A stretch of DNA of 64,000 nucleotides. Origin: Corinectria fuckeliana. Lineage: Eukaryota; Ascomycota; Sordariomycetes; Hypocreales; Nectriaceae. How positions within the stretch are numbered: the first letter of the stretch is position 1; every line of letters begins with the position of its first letter. The stretch covers positions 186,001 to 250,000 of the forward strand of contig WPDH01000006.1 in NCBI GenBank assembly GCA_019137255.1, written 5' to 3'. Under the pieces are notes generated by a model. It was not told the DNA's origin and made no database searches. It saw only the letters and a list, made by a program, of their open reading frames with translations. Below, in pieces: positions 1-11,039 of the stretch. The translations under genes and the position numbers were made by a program.

Positions 1-1671
1 CTGGGTATTGCTTTGGCACCAAAATAGACGGCTGACCTCAGTGTTACCAGGTCCTCCAAGCCATCGCCATCCCATTTGAGAATAACAGAAAAGTCCAAAA
101 TTCCGATCAAATGATGAGCCGTACTATTCGGGCTGTAACATGTATCTATTCGGGCTATAAACCCACTCTTCTGTACCATGTCATTATCTTTGACACAGTC
201 CTAAAACCCCGATGTCCTGATGCTCTGATGTTCTGATACACCCGCTCAGTCTCTTCAAATTGTTCCAGAATGCGATCAACCTCTTGACTTCTTAGGCGGA
301 AAATGGCGTTTATCGTCCTTGGACAATTTGGATTCTTAAGTCAGAATAAGGGCTTGGCTATTTTTGGCTAGCTTATCTATCCAGGCTAGCTGGTGGAGAA
401 TGGATCCCTGTTCAGTTATTCGCAGCGGGACCGTACCCCTATAGTCTAAAAAAACAGCATCCCTTTCGTTCTTCGGAACATTTGGTCTATTGAAACGATA
501 GTAAGCATTTTCCTCCCGACGTCGCAAGTTCGAATCCACGTACTAACAACCGCACAGCAGAGAAGATTAGCATGGCCCCTGCACTAAGGATGACACATGT
601 GATCAAAGAGACGCTACAAATTTTTTTGTAGATGCGCAGACATTTGAAACTTAATTTTTGGACTTTTTGTTGCATGTTTCCCTTCTTCTTTTGGGTAAGC
701 CTCTCTATTCTGCTTCGTGTGGATTACGAGACCCATTTTTGGGGGGGCGTTTAGCAACAGCGGTCTACCCTACATGTTTGCATCAGCTCGTGAGCTGAAG
801 ATAAATGCCACCACGCGTGCTAAAGATCTTCAAGGTCTTAGTATTACGATAAATCGAAATTCTTGTTAAGGAGCCGTATTAACCGGGCTAGACAGTTGGA
901 CGGTGAGGCTTCCGTGATGAAGCTAAACTAGGGACTTCAGCGCTTCATCTAAGACACGAAGGATAATTAGAAAGAGAAGAAAAGCATACCACGCTTGCCA
1001 ACACATACATTCCCTGTTTAGCTGCTGGTTAGCAGAGACTGTTTATACTGATCTGAGTCCTCATAAGACAGATGCTCTAATGCAAGCCAAGGCCACACAC
1101 GTGTTGGCCTTTATTGAAGGAACTTCTAGTCGTGTTAACGGCGAGGATGGAGCAGTTGAGCTACCCGACCTCGGGATCTAACCTAAGCAACAACTCTAAC
1201 ATCAACATTTTAATCCAGGAACAATTCTGCTACTTGTTGGAATCGAATACTTCTAAAGAGAACCTCGCGTTTTAATTAAGTTAGAAAAATTCAAGTTGAG
1301 AAGAGGCAAAGCAAAGCTCTTTTAGCATGAGGGCTGTGTACCTGAATAAATACTGCCTATAAGGGTTTAAGTCGAGTCCAACATTAATCATGTCCCCACA
1401 AAAATCCTCGAGCTTGGATACCATCTTTCGCAGATCAGGCCCTCGTCACTGAATGATTCATCTGCAAATCACAACCCGGCTAGCCAAACCACTCTATTAC
1501 TTGGCAGTGTTTTGGAACTTGGAGGACATGTTCAGTCTCATGAGCTGATCGTGTATTGTTTGGAATTTCTTCTTCTCGCCCTTGTTGAGACCGTCTCCAC
1601 GCAGCAACTGAGTGCACTGTTCTGAGCGTGGTGGGGTTTTGATTCAGCCTCCGTCTGTCTGTCTGAGCACT
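1..1671. other. gene-free left edge
   Basis: No convincing coding region. Base composition is more AT-rich than in the genes to the right, and short open frames on both strands show no family resemblance. It holds a tRNA-like relic near 481-540 (listed separately) and a stretch at about 198-240 of loosely repeated CTGATG-type words. The final few hundred bases should contain the SKI3 promoter and 5' leader; I see no clear TATA box. Confidence 0.6.
481..545 (+). repeat. tRNA-like relic (pol III A and B boxes)
   Basis: An A-box-like word (TGGTCTATTG, 483-492) is followed about 36 nt later by a near-perfect B box (AGTTCGAATCC, 527-537). The 5' side cannot form a complete acceptor stem with the downstream ACTAAC, and the anticodon arm is not clean. 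It is therefore a degraded tRNA gene or the head of a tRNA-derived SINE rather than a working tRNA. Confidence 0.35.
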
Positions 1672-4600
1672 ATGTCAGGGTCCAAGGCGGCGCTCAAGGC
1701 CATCAACGAGGCTATCCGACAGCAGAAGTTCGACGATGCCGTTGCACAGGCCCAGGCATTCTTGCAAAAAGAGCCCAAGAACTACCAAGGGTAACGTGGC
1801 CTGGACGAACTGCTTTGATGCGCTCACAGCTGACCGTCGTAGGCACATTTTCCTCGCATTTGCGTTGGACAAGAAGGGCGACCTCGACGAGGCCGAAAGA
1901 GTCTATCGTTCTGCCACGTCGATTCGCCCTCAAGAGGCGCAGGCTTGGCAAGGCTTGGTCAAGCTATTTGAGAAGCAGTCCGCCAAGAAGCTCGGCGAAT
2001 ATCACCAAGCCGTCGTGAATCTCGCTCAGATTTACCACGATGCTGACAACATCTTCAAGTCCCAAGATGCCGTCATAAAATTTGTGGATTTTGCCCGAGT
2101 CCACGGAGACCAAATGCAATACGCCGACGCCCTCTGGATCCAACTGCCGGAGAGTCCCCTTTATGGCATCCTGGAAGGTCGGTTCCCGCACCCTGCGAAG
2201 ACCTACGAGAGCATTGCCCACATCACCGAGACCTTTGAGAAGAAGCGCATCAACACTCTCATCGGCGAGCGCCGAACTAGACTGGGTGCTAAACTCGGCG
2301 AAGTCACCTTGGAGGTGAAGCGAGAAGTCTACAGCCAGAGTAAACTTGAATACATCTATCGACAGCTCATCAATTGGATAAGTGACGACGATCTGAGGAG
2401 GACCTACGAGGAGAAACTCATCCAACTTTGCTACGAGCGCCTGCTTGTCGCACAGCCCGGCGCTGAAAAGGACCAGGAACGTCAAAAGGCTCTTGATCTG
2501 GCAAACGGCATGGTCACTATCAAACACCCTTACAAGCTCGCTTGGGACATCGCCATAGACTGGCAAGATAACAAGGAGATTAGAGAGTGGGATGTGGACG
2601 CTCTCCGAGCTTACTGCACATTCTTTCCTGAGAGCGACCTGTACAAGGTCATTACCAGCTATCTGACAAGCCCCATTTCGCCGTTCCCTGCTGAAAAACC
2701 ATCTGAGGAAGCTCCAGCTGCTTCAAACGGTTCCGAGGACAGCGAGGATGACGAGGATGGTGGAGTGCCAACCTTGGTGGTGCCATTGACAGACGAAGAC
2801 CGACTCATCATGATGATCGAGGGCATCACCACTGCCGACTCGGTATTCGCTTACAGACTTGTTGCCCAATACTTCCTTCACCTCGGGGACTATGAAAGCA
2901 CGGTCGAGCTGATGCGCAAAGCATCGAGTCTCGTGGCCAAGGTGAGGACTAGGACAGGGCTCTCGCTCGTGAATACAGAGGATGCGTACTTCTTATCCCT
3001 TGGTACTGCCCTGGTGTACTACCAGTCACCACGGCACCACCAAGAAGCGAAAGATCTATTCGACAAGGTCCTCGAGCGCGACACTACCTCTACGTCTGCC
3101 TTGATCGGTGTTGGCCTTATTTATGAGGAGGAGGAAGAGTACGACCAAGCCATCGACTTCCTCACCCGGGCGCTCAAGCGCGACGATACCAACATCCGAG
3201 TTAAGTCTGAGGCTGCGTGGGTCAAGGCGCTCAAGGGCGACTGGCAAGCAGCAAAAGAAGAGCTGCAGGACTGCCTGGAGCCTCTCGAAGAGCAGGGAGC
3301 TGCGTCGAAGGAGCTTCTGGGCGAAACCCAGTATCGTCTCGGTGTTTGTGTCTGGAATCTCGACACTAGTCGGGCGGCGAGGAAACAACGCAAGGGAGAA
3401 TGCGCGTATTCACACTGGCTAAGCGCATTGAACAACCACCGCAACTACGCGCCTACCTATACAAGCCTCGGCGTCTTTTATGCCGACTATGCCAAGGACA
3501 AGAAGAGGTCGCGGCGCTGCTTCCAGAAGGCCTTAGAGCTGTCTCCCGCCGAAGTCGTTGCTGCCGAGCGCTTGGCACGCTCCTTTGCCGACGATGGAGA
3601 CTGGGACCGAGTCGAGCTTGTGGCTCGCCGCATCGTCGACTCTGGAAAAGTAAAGCCGCCTCCTGGATCTAAGAGGAAGGGAATCAGCTGGCCATTCGCA
3701 GCTTTGGGTGTCGCCGAGCTGAACAAACAAAACTTCCACAAGGCGATCGTGTCGTTTCAGGCGGCGCTGCGTATTTCTCCCGAAGACTATCACTCCTGGG
3801 TCGGACTTGGAGAGAGCTACCATAGCTCTGGCCGACACATCGCGGCGACCAAGGCCATCGTCAACGCCCAGAAACTGGAAGAGGATGTCAAGATAGACAT
3901 TTCGGGGGACACGTGGTTCACCAAGTACATGCTGGCCAATATCAAGCGCGAACTGGCTGAGTTTGATGACTCCATCTCCCTCTACCAAGCCGTGTTGGAG
4001 ACCCATCCTGACGAGGAGGGCGTCGTCATTGCTCTGATGCAGACCTTGGTAGACAACGCCCTCACGTCGATCGAGAAGGGGTTGTTCGGAAAGGCAGTGC
4101 ACCTGGCCATTGATGCCATCGAATTCGCTACCAAGGCCACTGGCAACGTCCTCGAGACCTTTAACTTCTGGAAGACCGTAGCCGACGCATGTTCCGTGTT
4201 CTCATCTGTGCAGAGCCGCACGGCAGACCTCCCGATACAGTCCATCAGAGCCCTCCTGGAGAAAAGCTCACCGGAGGCTCATGAGATCCTTGCAGAAGTC
4301 GACAATGTCGGCACGGATGTCGTGTTTGCCAAGGGTCTTTACGCAGACGACGAGCAACCTGGAGTCGACCTTACGCGGTGCATTCATGCCACGATCCTGT
4401 ACCACAAGCAAGCCATCCACATTGCCACTCGCGATCGACACGCCCAGGCCGTTGCGTACTACAATCTTGGATGGGCCGAGTACCGTGCCCACATCTGCCT
4501 TCCCTCTGACCTCCGCAAGAAGTCCAGCAGGTACATCAAGACCGCCGTGAGGTCGTTCAAGCGGGCAATAGAGCTGGAGGCTGGAAACTCGGAGTTCTGG

Positions 4601-5989
4601 AACTCGCTCGGCGTGGTGACCAGCGAGATCAGCCCATCTGTTTCACAGCATGCATTCGCGAGGAGTCTGTACCTCAATGAGAGGAGCCCCGTGGCATGGA
4701 CAAACCTGGGGACTCTGGCATTAATGTCTGGGGATGTGAAGCTGGCCAACGAGGCCTACACGAGGTCGCAGTCTACTGATCCCGACTATGCGCATGCATG
4801 GCTTGGCCAAGCGTTCGTTGCCTTATTGCACGGAGACTCGAAGGAGGCAAGGGCCCTCTTCACGCACGCAATGGAGATTTCAGAATCGTCCTCTGTGCCT
4901 ACTCGTCGTTACTATTCGACGTCCATGTTCGACCATATCCTCAAGGTTCCGCCCAACAGCCTCACCGTGGCGTCATTCATCCAGCCGCTCTTCGCGCTCA
5001 ACCAGCTCCAGAACCTCAAGCCTGATGATTTGGCCTTTGGCCACCTGTCGACACTATACCAAGAGCGGACGCACGAGAGCACTCAGGCTGTCGAGACGCT
5101 CGAGAAGATTTCCGATACCCTGGAAGCCGATTACGAGAGGACGGAGTCGTCCGACGACTTGGCTAGATTTGCCTTGGCCAAAACGGACTTGGCGAGGGCG
5201 TATCTCGCATCTGGATCCTACGCGAAGGCTGTCGAGTGCGGAGACTTGGCGCTTGGTCTAAGTAGCGAGGAGGCAGATAACGAACTGACGAGCGAGCAAC
5301 GCAGGAAGGCTAGGCTGTCTGCTCACCTGACAGTTGGCCTCGCGCAGTACTTCAACAACGAGTTTGAAGACGCCATCAAGCGTTTCGAGGAGGCTTTGAC
5401 GGAGTCGTCTGGAAACCCCGATGCGATTTGCCTCTTGGCTCAGGTCCTGTGGGCCGAAGGATCTGAGGCTTCCAGAGAACGGGCTCGCGAGGGGCTCTTC
5501 GGCGTCATCGAGGAGCACCCAGACCACGTGCAGTCTGTGCTTCTCCTGGGCGTCATCGCCCTGCTGGACAACGACGAGGACAGCCTGGAGGCGGTGGTGG
5601 AAGAGCTGCACGGCCTCCGCACCAACGACAGGGTGACGGCCTCGGAGCAGTCGCACATCGGCGAGGTACTCCGCGCAATCTCCACGCTCGGCGACGGCCG
5701 CACGGGAGACGACACGAGGACGCAGGTGCAGACGGACATCATGCTGTACCCGCATCTCCCGCACGGGTGGTCAGCGCTCGCCGAGACGTCGGGCGACGAA
5801 CACGCGGCCCAGATGGCGCTCAAGGTGGCCGTCCGGGGCATCCCTCCGCGGGGGCTCCTGGAGGCGCAGGACCTGGCCAAGGCGTATGCCGGGACGCTGA
5901 GGGCCGGAGATGCGCAGCGGGCAGCCTTCCTGGCGCCGTGGGAGCAGAGCGGATGGAAGGCTCTCGAGGGTGCGACGCAAGGGGTCTAG
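1672..5989 (+). CDS. SKI3: Ski complex TPR subunit Ski3
   Basis: Superkiller protein 3 is the TPR scaffold of the cytosolic Ski2-Ski3-Ski8 complex, which feeds RNA to the exosome for 3'-5' mRNA decay. Exons are 1672-1790 and 1843-5989 around a 52-nt intron (donor GTAACG, acceptor GTAG, branch CTGAC). The joined frame gives 1421 residues, close to the 1432 of yeast Ski3. TPR-like helix pairs run along almost the whole chain, starting with KAINEAIRQQKFDDAVAQA in exon 1. An acidic insert (SEDSEDDEDGG) lies near residue 340. The chosen ATG at 1672 opens the first TPR; an in-frame ATG at 1612 would add 20 residues without family character. It converges with RMI1, with about 230 bp between the stops. 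Family assignment rests on size, repeat architecture and overall resemblance. Confidence 0.93.
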
Positions 5990-6220
5990 AGGGGGAAGTG
6001 TCAGGCGGTATCGGACCATTGCGACGAGTTTATGACTATGTTTGAAAAGAGAGAACAGGCTGGACACTGAGATGGACGTTGATTTTACTCAGAGTCACCA
6101 CCCTCATGGAATCCAGCATGTAGTCAACTAGGCAAACAAATAAGAAAAAAAAAGGGGGTATCACTCTCTGTACGAACGCTTCTCAACCTCCAAAGCCCCC
6201 CCAATACACCATTCATCTTC

Positions 6221-6991
6221 TCAAGAAAGTTGCGTCTCATCCCCGCGCACAGCCTCGCGAAGCCTCGCCAACCTTCCATCTGCCCATGCCTTCTGCCACG
6301 CCTCGACCTTGCCGCCCAGCAGGACGCACTTGTCCGGCTCCAGCAGCACCGTCCCCCGGGCAATGACGGTGCCGGCCTTCAGGAGCATCTTCTCGCCGAC
6401 CTGCGTCTTGCCCACGCCGATGCCGTCGATGCGGCGCAGCTCCACCGCGTACAGCTTGACGCCCTTGGAGTCTTGCAGGACGAGGCGGTGCGTCGCGTTC
6501 TTGCCCGCGGGGCGCACCCCGGTCGTCGAAGTCGGCGCCCTCCTCTGCTGTTGCTGTTGCTGTTGCTGATGCTGGGTGTTCTGGCTGCTCGCATCGTTGT
6601 TATTGTCGTCGTCCTCAGCGGCGACGCGCACAACCTCCCTCCCGCGGGTCGTCTCGCCGCGCTCCACGGCCTCGAGCTCCTCGACCTGCTCCCAGCGGCT
6701 GAGGGCGAGGTTCTCGACGTCGAGGACCTGGACGTGGACGGGGCGCTGCAGGCGGAGCTCGCGGGTGGCGGCGGCGTCGGCGCCGGGGGGGAAGCCCGGC
6801 AAGGCGGCGGCGTTGACGAGGGCCGGCGAGGACAGGTCGGCGGCGAGCAGGCGGGCCTTGGCGGTCGCGACGAGGGAGGGCAGCGGCGGGGGCGGCGAGC
6901 GGGCCGTGGTGAGGGAGGTTAGGAAGGCGGTTGATGGGTAGGGGAGGGATTGGGCGAGGATGGCGGCGCGGAGTTGGCCGAGGGGGTCCAT
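6221..6991 (-). CDS. RMI1: RecQ-mediated genome instability protein Rmi1
   Basis: Rmi1 is the OB-fold partner of the RecQ helicase (Sgs1/BLM) and topoisomerase III, which dissolve double Holliday junctions in the nucleus. The single exon encodes 256 residues, near the yeast length of 241. The N-terminal helical part (MDPLGQLRAAILAQSLPYPS) is followed by an OB-fold signature: LQRPVHVQVLDVENLALS near residue 80, then KLYAVELRRIDGIGVG and the family-typical KCVLLGGKVEAWQ close to the C-terminus. Between the OB strands lies a charged, low-complexity insert with a glutamine run encoded by a CAG/CAA tract. It is transcribed divergently from VPS51 across about 465 bp and convergently with SKI3. Confidence 0.85.
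   Translation of the reverse strand: MDPLGQLRAAILAQSLPYPSTAFLTSLTTARSPPPPLPSLVATAKARLLAADLSSPALVNAAALPGFPPGADAAATRELRLQRPVHVQVLDVENLALSRWEQVEELEAVERGETTRGREVVRVAAEDDDNNNDASSQNTQHQQQQQQQQRRAPTSTTGVRPAGKNATHRLVLQDSKGVKLYAVELRRIDGIGVGKTQVGEKMLLKAGTVIARGTVLLEPDKCVLLGGKVEAWQKAWADGRLARLREAVRGDETQLS
6542..6575 (-). repeat. polyglutamine-encoding trinucleotide tract in RMI1
   Basis: On the minus strand this is a CAG/CAA tract encoding about eight glutamines after TQH, in the insert of the Rmi1 OB fold. Such tracts are length-variable between strains; the two-codon mixture should slow expansion. Confidence 0.8.
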
Positions 6992-7456
6992 TTTGTGTGG
7001 TAGAGACTGGAATTGAGATTGCGGGTGGCTGTGGTTGCGTGTTATTGCGCTTTCATCATGTTCAGGTTGTGTGTGGTGTGTTGACGGATCAAAGTTGTAC
7101 TATGTAGAATCATCATGAGAGCTCTGAGCTTGAGCTTCCATCCATGCGGCTACAGTGGGGTAGAGCCGGCTTTGGTGCCATGACGTCCATTTCCAGCATC
7201 TCCAGGCAGCTGAAAACGGGGCACAGGGACCCCCTGGCCCCCTAAAGCTAGCGGCCCCATGTCCCCGTGTCCCCTGCATCGCCTGCAGCTCCAGGGGGGC
7301 TGACCACTAACGCACCGTGTCACCTTTGCGGGTTCTCCAGTAACTTAACCGCCAAACCACCAGGGGAGAGAGCGCATCGCCAACTATATTCCGTACTCAT
7401 CCTCTCCTTGTGCCGCTCTCCCTTCTCGGTCCTCTCCGCCCCAACAGCGTATCGAA
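6992..7456. promoter_or_regulatory. divergent promoter region RMI1/VPS51
   Basis: About 465 bp separates the two start codons. It contains pyrimidine-rich stretches leading into VPS51 and a GC-rich block with repeated GGCCCC words near 7220-7260. No TATA box is evident. Confidence 0.5.
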
Positions 7457-8456
7457 ATGTCGACCATCGCCTCCCCCCGCGACCCTCCGCGGCGCACTCC
7501 AAACTCCTCCGCCCGCCCGTCCCTCGAAGTCTCCCGGTCCGCCGTCGCCTCCCCGGTCCTCGGCCAGTTCGCCGCCGCCTTCTCCTCCTCCTCGGCCACC
7601 TCCGGCCCGGCCTCCTCCCAGCCGCCGGAAGAGGCCCCCAAGCGCCAGCGCGCCAACCGCGCCGCCCTCCGCGAGTATTACAAGCTGCGGGCTGCGGCGC
7701 CCCGCATCGACCTCCCGGACTCGGAGGTGCCGCCCAGCGACATCGACGCCCTGGACTTCGACGCCGACGACTACGTCGCCCAGGTCGCCGCGCGGAGCAG
7801 CCTGCAGGACCTGCTGCGGCTGTACACGCGGGTCGTGGGCGAGGTGCGGGCGCTGGACGCAGAGAAGAAGGCCCTCGTGTACGACAACTACAGCAAGTTG
7901 ATTACGGCGACGGAGACGATCCGCAAGGCACGCTCAGTCCCCTCCATCTCCCCGTAGGATATGCCGCGATAAAAGGCTGACCGAGACGCTTCTCCCCTCT
8001 TGACAGATGCGAGCAAACATGGACCCCCTGAATCCCATGGCCTCAACCCTCGACCCCGCCATCGCCCAAATCTACTCCCAAGCCTCCTCCATCCGCGACG
8101 CCCTCCGCGCCTTGGTGCCGCCCCCGGACTCCGACGACGGTAAGAAGCGCGAGACGGCGCGGCGCCGGCAGCGCACGCGGGAGCTGGCCGCCAAGGTGCT
8201 GGCCACCCCGGAGCGGCTACGGAGCTTGGTCAAGGAGGGTCGGGTCGAGCAGGCGCGCAAGGAGTGGGAGATGCCGCGGCGGCTGCTGCTGGCGTGGAAA
8301 GAGAAGGGCGTGGGTGGGAAGGATGTCGATGAGTGCTTGGGGGAGGGCGACGAGGTTCTGGCGCGGGAAGAGAGTAGACGGAGCGGAGTGAGCGAACGAT
8401 CGTCCAAGGATGGCCGAGTACCAAAAGACGGACGAGTGTCCAAGGATGGACGGTAA
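7457..8456 (+). CDS. VPS51: GARP/EARP tethering complex subunit Vps51
   Basis: Vps51 is a subunit of the GARP (VFT) tethering complex, which captures endosome-derived vesicles at the trans-Golgi. Exons are 7457-7927 and 8007-8456, giving 306 residues. The junction reads ETIRK-MRANMDPLNPMASTL, which matches the conserved Vps51 core (LYDNYSKLITATETIRKM type). The intron begins with GC, not GT (AAG|GCACGC), has a CTGAC branch point and ends in GACAG; both sides are phase 0. The first 65 residues are Ser/Pro/Ala-rich. The core spans roughly residues 70-190, and a basic, repetitive tail (SKDGRVPKDGRVSKDGR) ends the protein. Fungal Vps51 is short compared with the human protein of about 780 residues. 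Without splicing, the frame stops after RKARSVPSISP. Confidence 0.85.
7928..8006 (+). other. GC-AG intron of VPS51
   Basis: 79-nt intron with a GC donor (AAG|GCACGC), branch-like GGCTGACC near 7975 and acceptor TTGACAG. It joins two phase-0 exons into the conserved IRKMRANMDP segment. No usable GT donor nearby keeps that segment intact. Confidence 0.75.
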
Positions 8457-8651
8457 TGCACAGCTATACACATTTACATAGATACCCAATGCTTGCCAGC
8501 GCTCTCAACTTTTCTCTCTGCCCGTCCTATCCGCCAAGGCAATCCAGCTTCAACTCCAAAACATGGCATCTACATGACAGCACGCAGCTCCGAGATTCCT
8601 CCCATCCTTTCGACATACCGGTTCCCGTACCTATCCCCGCCTTGTACAACA

Positions 8652-9688
8652 CTATAGCTCCTTCACATCTAGAATCGTAAACGGGTCCTTGTCGTACTCG
8701 CTCAGGATCACCTCAGCCTCAGGTACACGCGCCCTCAGCTGCTCCTCCAGCTTGGGCTTCAGTACCTCCTTGAGATATCCACGCTCCGAGTTGCTGTGGA
8801 AGACCTGCACCAGCGTGCGGCCCTGCTGGATCGCCCGCAGCGCCGAGTGGTGGCTCGTCTCGCCCGTGACCAGCAGGTCCACGTCAGCGTTCTTGAGGAT
8901 GTCGTAGCCGCTGCCAGCACAGACGCCGAAGCTCTTGATCTCAGCCGTCTTGAGGTCGGAGCCGACGGGGCTGGCGACCATGACGTGTCGTAGGCCGCCG
9001 AGCTTCTCGGCTACGCGCAGGATGACCTCGCGCAGGGACACGGCTTGCTCGAAGCGCCCGATGGCACCGTAGCCAGCGGGAGAGTGCGAGGCCGGAGCGG
9101 TGCTGCAGGGGATGGCGACAGAGCGCTCGCTCTTGTGTGGACCGGAAACGATGTCGGCCAGCCAGGTGTTGAGACCGTCGGGGGCAGCGTCGACGGCCGT
9201 GTGAGGGCAGTAGACGGCGATTCCAGCCTTGGCGAGGTGCAAGAGGGTAGCCTGCTGCGGGTCCTTGTTGGTGATGGACTTGAGGCCGCTGAAGATGAAG
9301 GGGTCTAGATGGAGGGTATTAGAAGATTTAACCCTCTATTTGGGGTTGGGACGAAGCCTTACGGTAGCTGACAATGACGCTGACTCCCTGGCCAATGGCA
9401 TCTACAGCGACTTGGAAGGTGAGGTCGTTGGTGACCAGAACCCGGGGCTTCCTCTTGCCAGAATCCGTGTCCGAGTTGCCCACGAGCAGACCAACGTTGT
9501 CCCACGTTCTATCAGCCAGCTCTTCGGGGTATCTTCTGCCAGTTAGGAACGATGCAGCTCCACAAGTGCAACATAAGGATTAAAACATGGGCAGGCAACA
9601 CCTACAGCTTCTGCATCGACTCTACAACGACCTTGGTAAAGGTCGCGGGTTCGATTTGCCAGGCTCCCCAAGCTCCGAGGCCAGCCAT
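8652..9688 (-). CDS. NIF3: NIF3/DUF34 family metal-binding protein
   Basis: Member of the conserved NIF3 (NGG1p-interacting factor 3, DUF34) family. These proteins have a dinuclear metal centre and a poorly defined role, sometimes linked to GTP cyclohydrolase chemistry. Exons on the minus strand are 9688-9606, 9535-9363 and 9304-8652; introns are 70 and 58 nt. The product is 302 residues. Exon 2 carries LADRTWDNVGLLVGN, and exon 3 begins HPFIFSGLKSI, the classic SYHP metal-ligand site. Further ligand motifs are CPHTAVDAA near residue 125 and TGETSHHSAL near residue 245. The donor at exon 1 (CT|GTAGGT) avoids an immediate TAG stop. It is divergent from BOL2. Confidence 0.93.
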
Positions 9689-10216
9689 GATGGTACTGGG
9701 CGGTTGGGCTTCCGTTTCTAAAGATGCACTCTGGCGAGGGCGACAAGACGAACAAGGTCTTCGGGGGAAATTGACGTAGGTTCGAGGCGCGATGAATGAT
9801 GTCGTTGCCCGGGTCGGGGTCGTGTAGATGCTTCCTCCTAGCTTCGCAGACAGACGTGCAAGCAAATTTCGATTCCCTTGCCAAGCACCGCCCTGCATAT
9901 CAGGGAGAAAACTAGAGGTGAGTCTGGATTGTTACGAAGCAGCTGCTTGCAAGTTGGCCGTTGTCACTTGTAGGTGAAGCTCTATGTCTGAAAGCTCAAG
10001 CTTCCTCCAGTGAGGTGCAAGTGAAAAGAGCCCATGAGCTCATACCGTGCCAATTGAGTAGATTGCTACACTGTCCTAGTTTTCCCACCTGCCACTGCCC
10101 CACGGTTTGATATCTAATCAATCAATCTCATCGTCGCTGGCCTCTGCAACTCCAACTCTTCCTCCTCTTCTAACCCCCGCCGCCGACGCATTCACACGCT
10201 TCGAACCCTCACAGCC
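9689..10216. promoter_or_regulatory. divergent promoter region NIF3/BOL2
   Basis: About 530 bp between two start codons. A pyrimidine-rich leader with CTTCCTCCTCTTC character lies just before BOL2. No other feature seen. Confidence 0.5.
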
Positions 10217-10629
10217 ATGGCGCAAATAACCGACGAGAGCATGCGCGAGGCCATCACCGAGCGCCTCCAGGCCGTCCACGTCGACGTCATCGACATGTCC
10301 GGTAGGTTTCCCTCTCCGCCACCCCGCCATACGACCCCTCCAAAAACCGCGACGACAAGCCAGTCCGAGACCGGCCGAACAACCCAGACTAATCCAGACA
10401 CCTCCCGTTTGCAGGCGGCTGTGGCCAGGCCTTCACCGCACTCATCGTGTCGCCCCAGTTCCAGGGCCTCAACTCGCTCAAGCGCCACCGCCTCGTCAAT
10501 GCCGCCCTCAAGGACGAGATCTCCGCCATCCACGCCTGGACCGCCAAGTGTCAGACCCCCGCCGAATACGAGCGCGACAGGGCCAAGTTGACGGCGGTCT
10601 CGGAGTCGGCAGACGTAGCCATGGAATGA
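10217..10629 (+). CDS. BOL2: BolA-like protein (Bol2/Fra2 type)
   Basis: BolA-family protein. The cytosolic Bol2/Fra2 type works with monothiol glutaredoxins in iron-sulfur trafficking and iron sensing. Exons are 10217-10301 and 10415-10629 around a 113-nt intron (GTAGGT..TTTGCAG), giving 99 residues. The join restores DMSGGCGQAFTALIVS, with the conserved glycine-cysteine motif, and the second exon carries SLKRHRLVNAALKDEI with the invariant RHRLV histidine that binds the cluster together with glutaredoxin. There is no obvious mitochondrial presequence, which favours the cytosolic type over Bol1/Bol3. It converges with APL2. Confidence 0.9.
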
Positions 10630-11039
10630 TCGATAGCCCGCGATATTGCGACGACGAAGCACGTACTTTGGGACAGGCTGGGAAGGAAACAGAAAACATC
10701 ATGGCAGACGGAGGGGCGCTCATACGGACCAAGGACGGAAGCGATGGGGTTGGGGTAATCGAGATATCCGTACAACAAACGGCAAGGGATAGACAGACAA
10801 ACATGCCGCGGTACGCAACCCGAGGAAGGGCACATTTGGGGCATGGGAATCAGAGCATTCTTATTTTGGCGAGCGTTCAACTCAGAAAAAGGGGTTCTGG
10901 CGATCATCATTCCGTTGCGCCTGTGGCTGTGGCTTGTGGCCATCCATGTGTCAACCATGTTTTCGCACCAGCGCATCCCCGTACTCCGTGTAGATAAGCA
11001 GAAACCCCCTTGGAGCTTCTTCGGCGCGGCGCAGCGCAT
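10630..11039. other. convergent intergenic region BOL2/APL2
   Basis: About 410 bp between two stop codons; it should hold both 3' untranslated regions. No gene seen. Confidence 0.5.

Noticed and set aside
198..240. CTGATG-type words similar to those at 22960-23020
   Set aside because: Similarity is limited to short simple words; no longer alignment could be made by eye.
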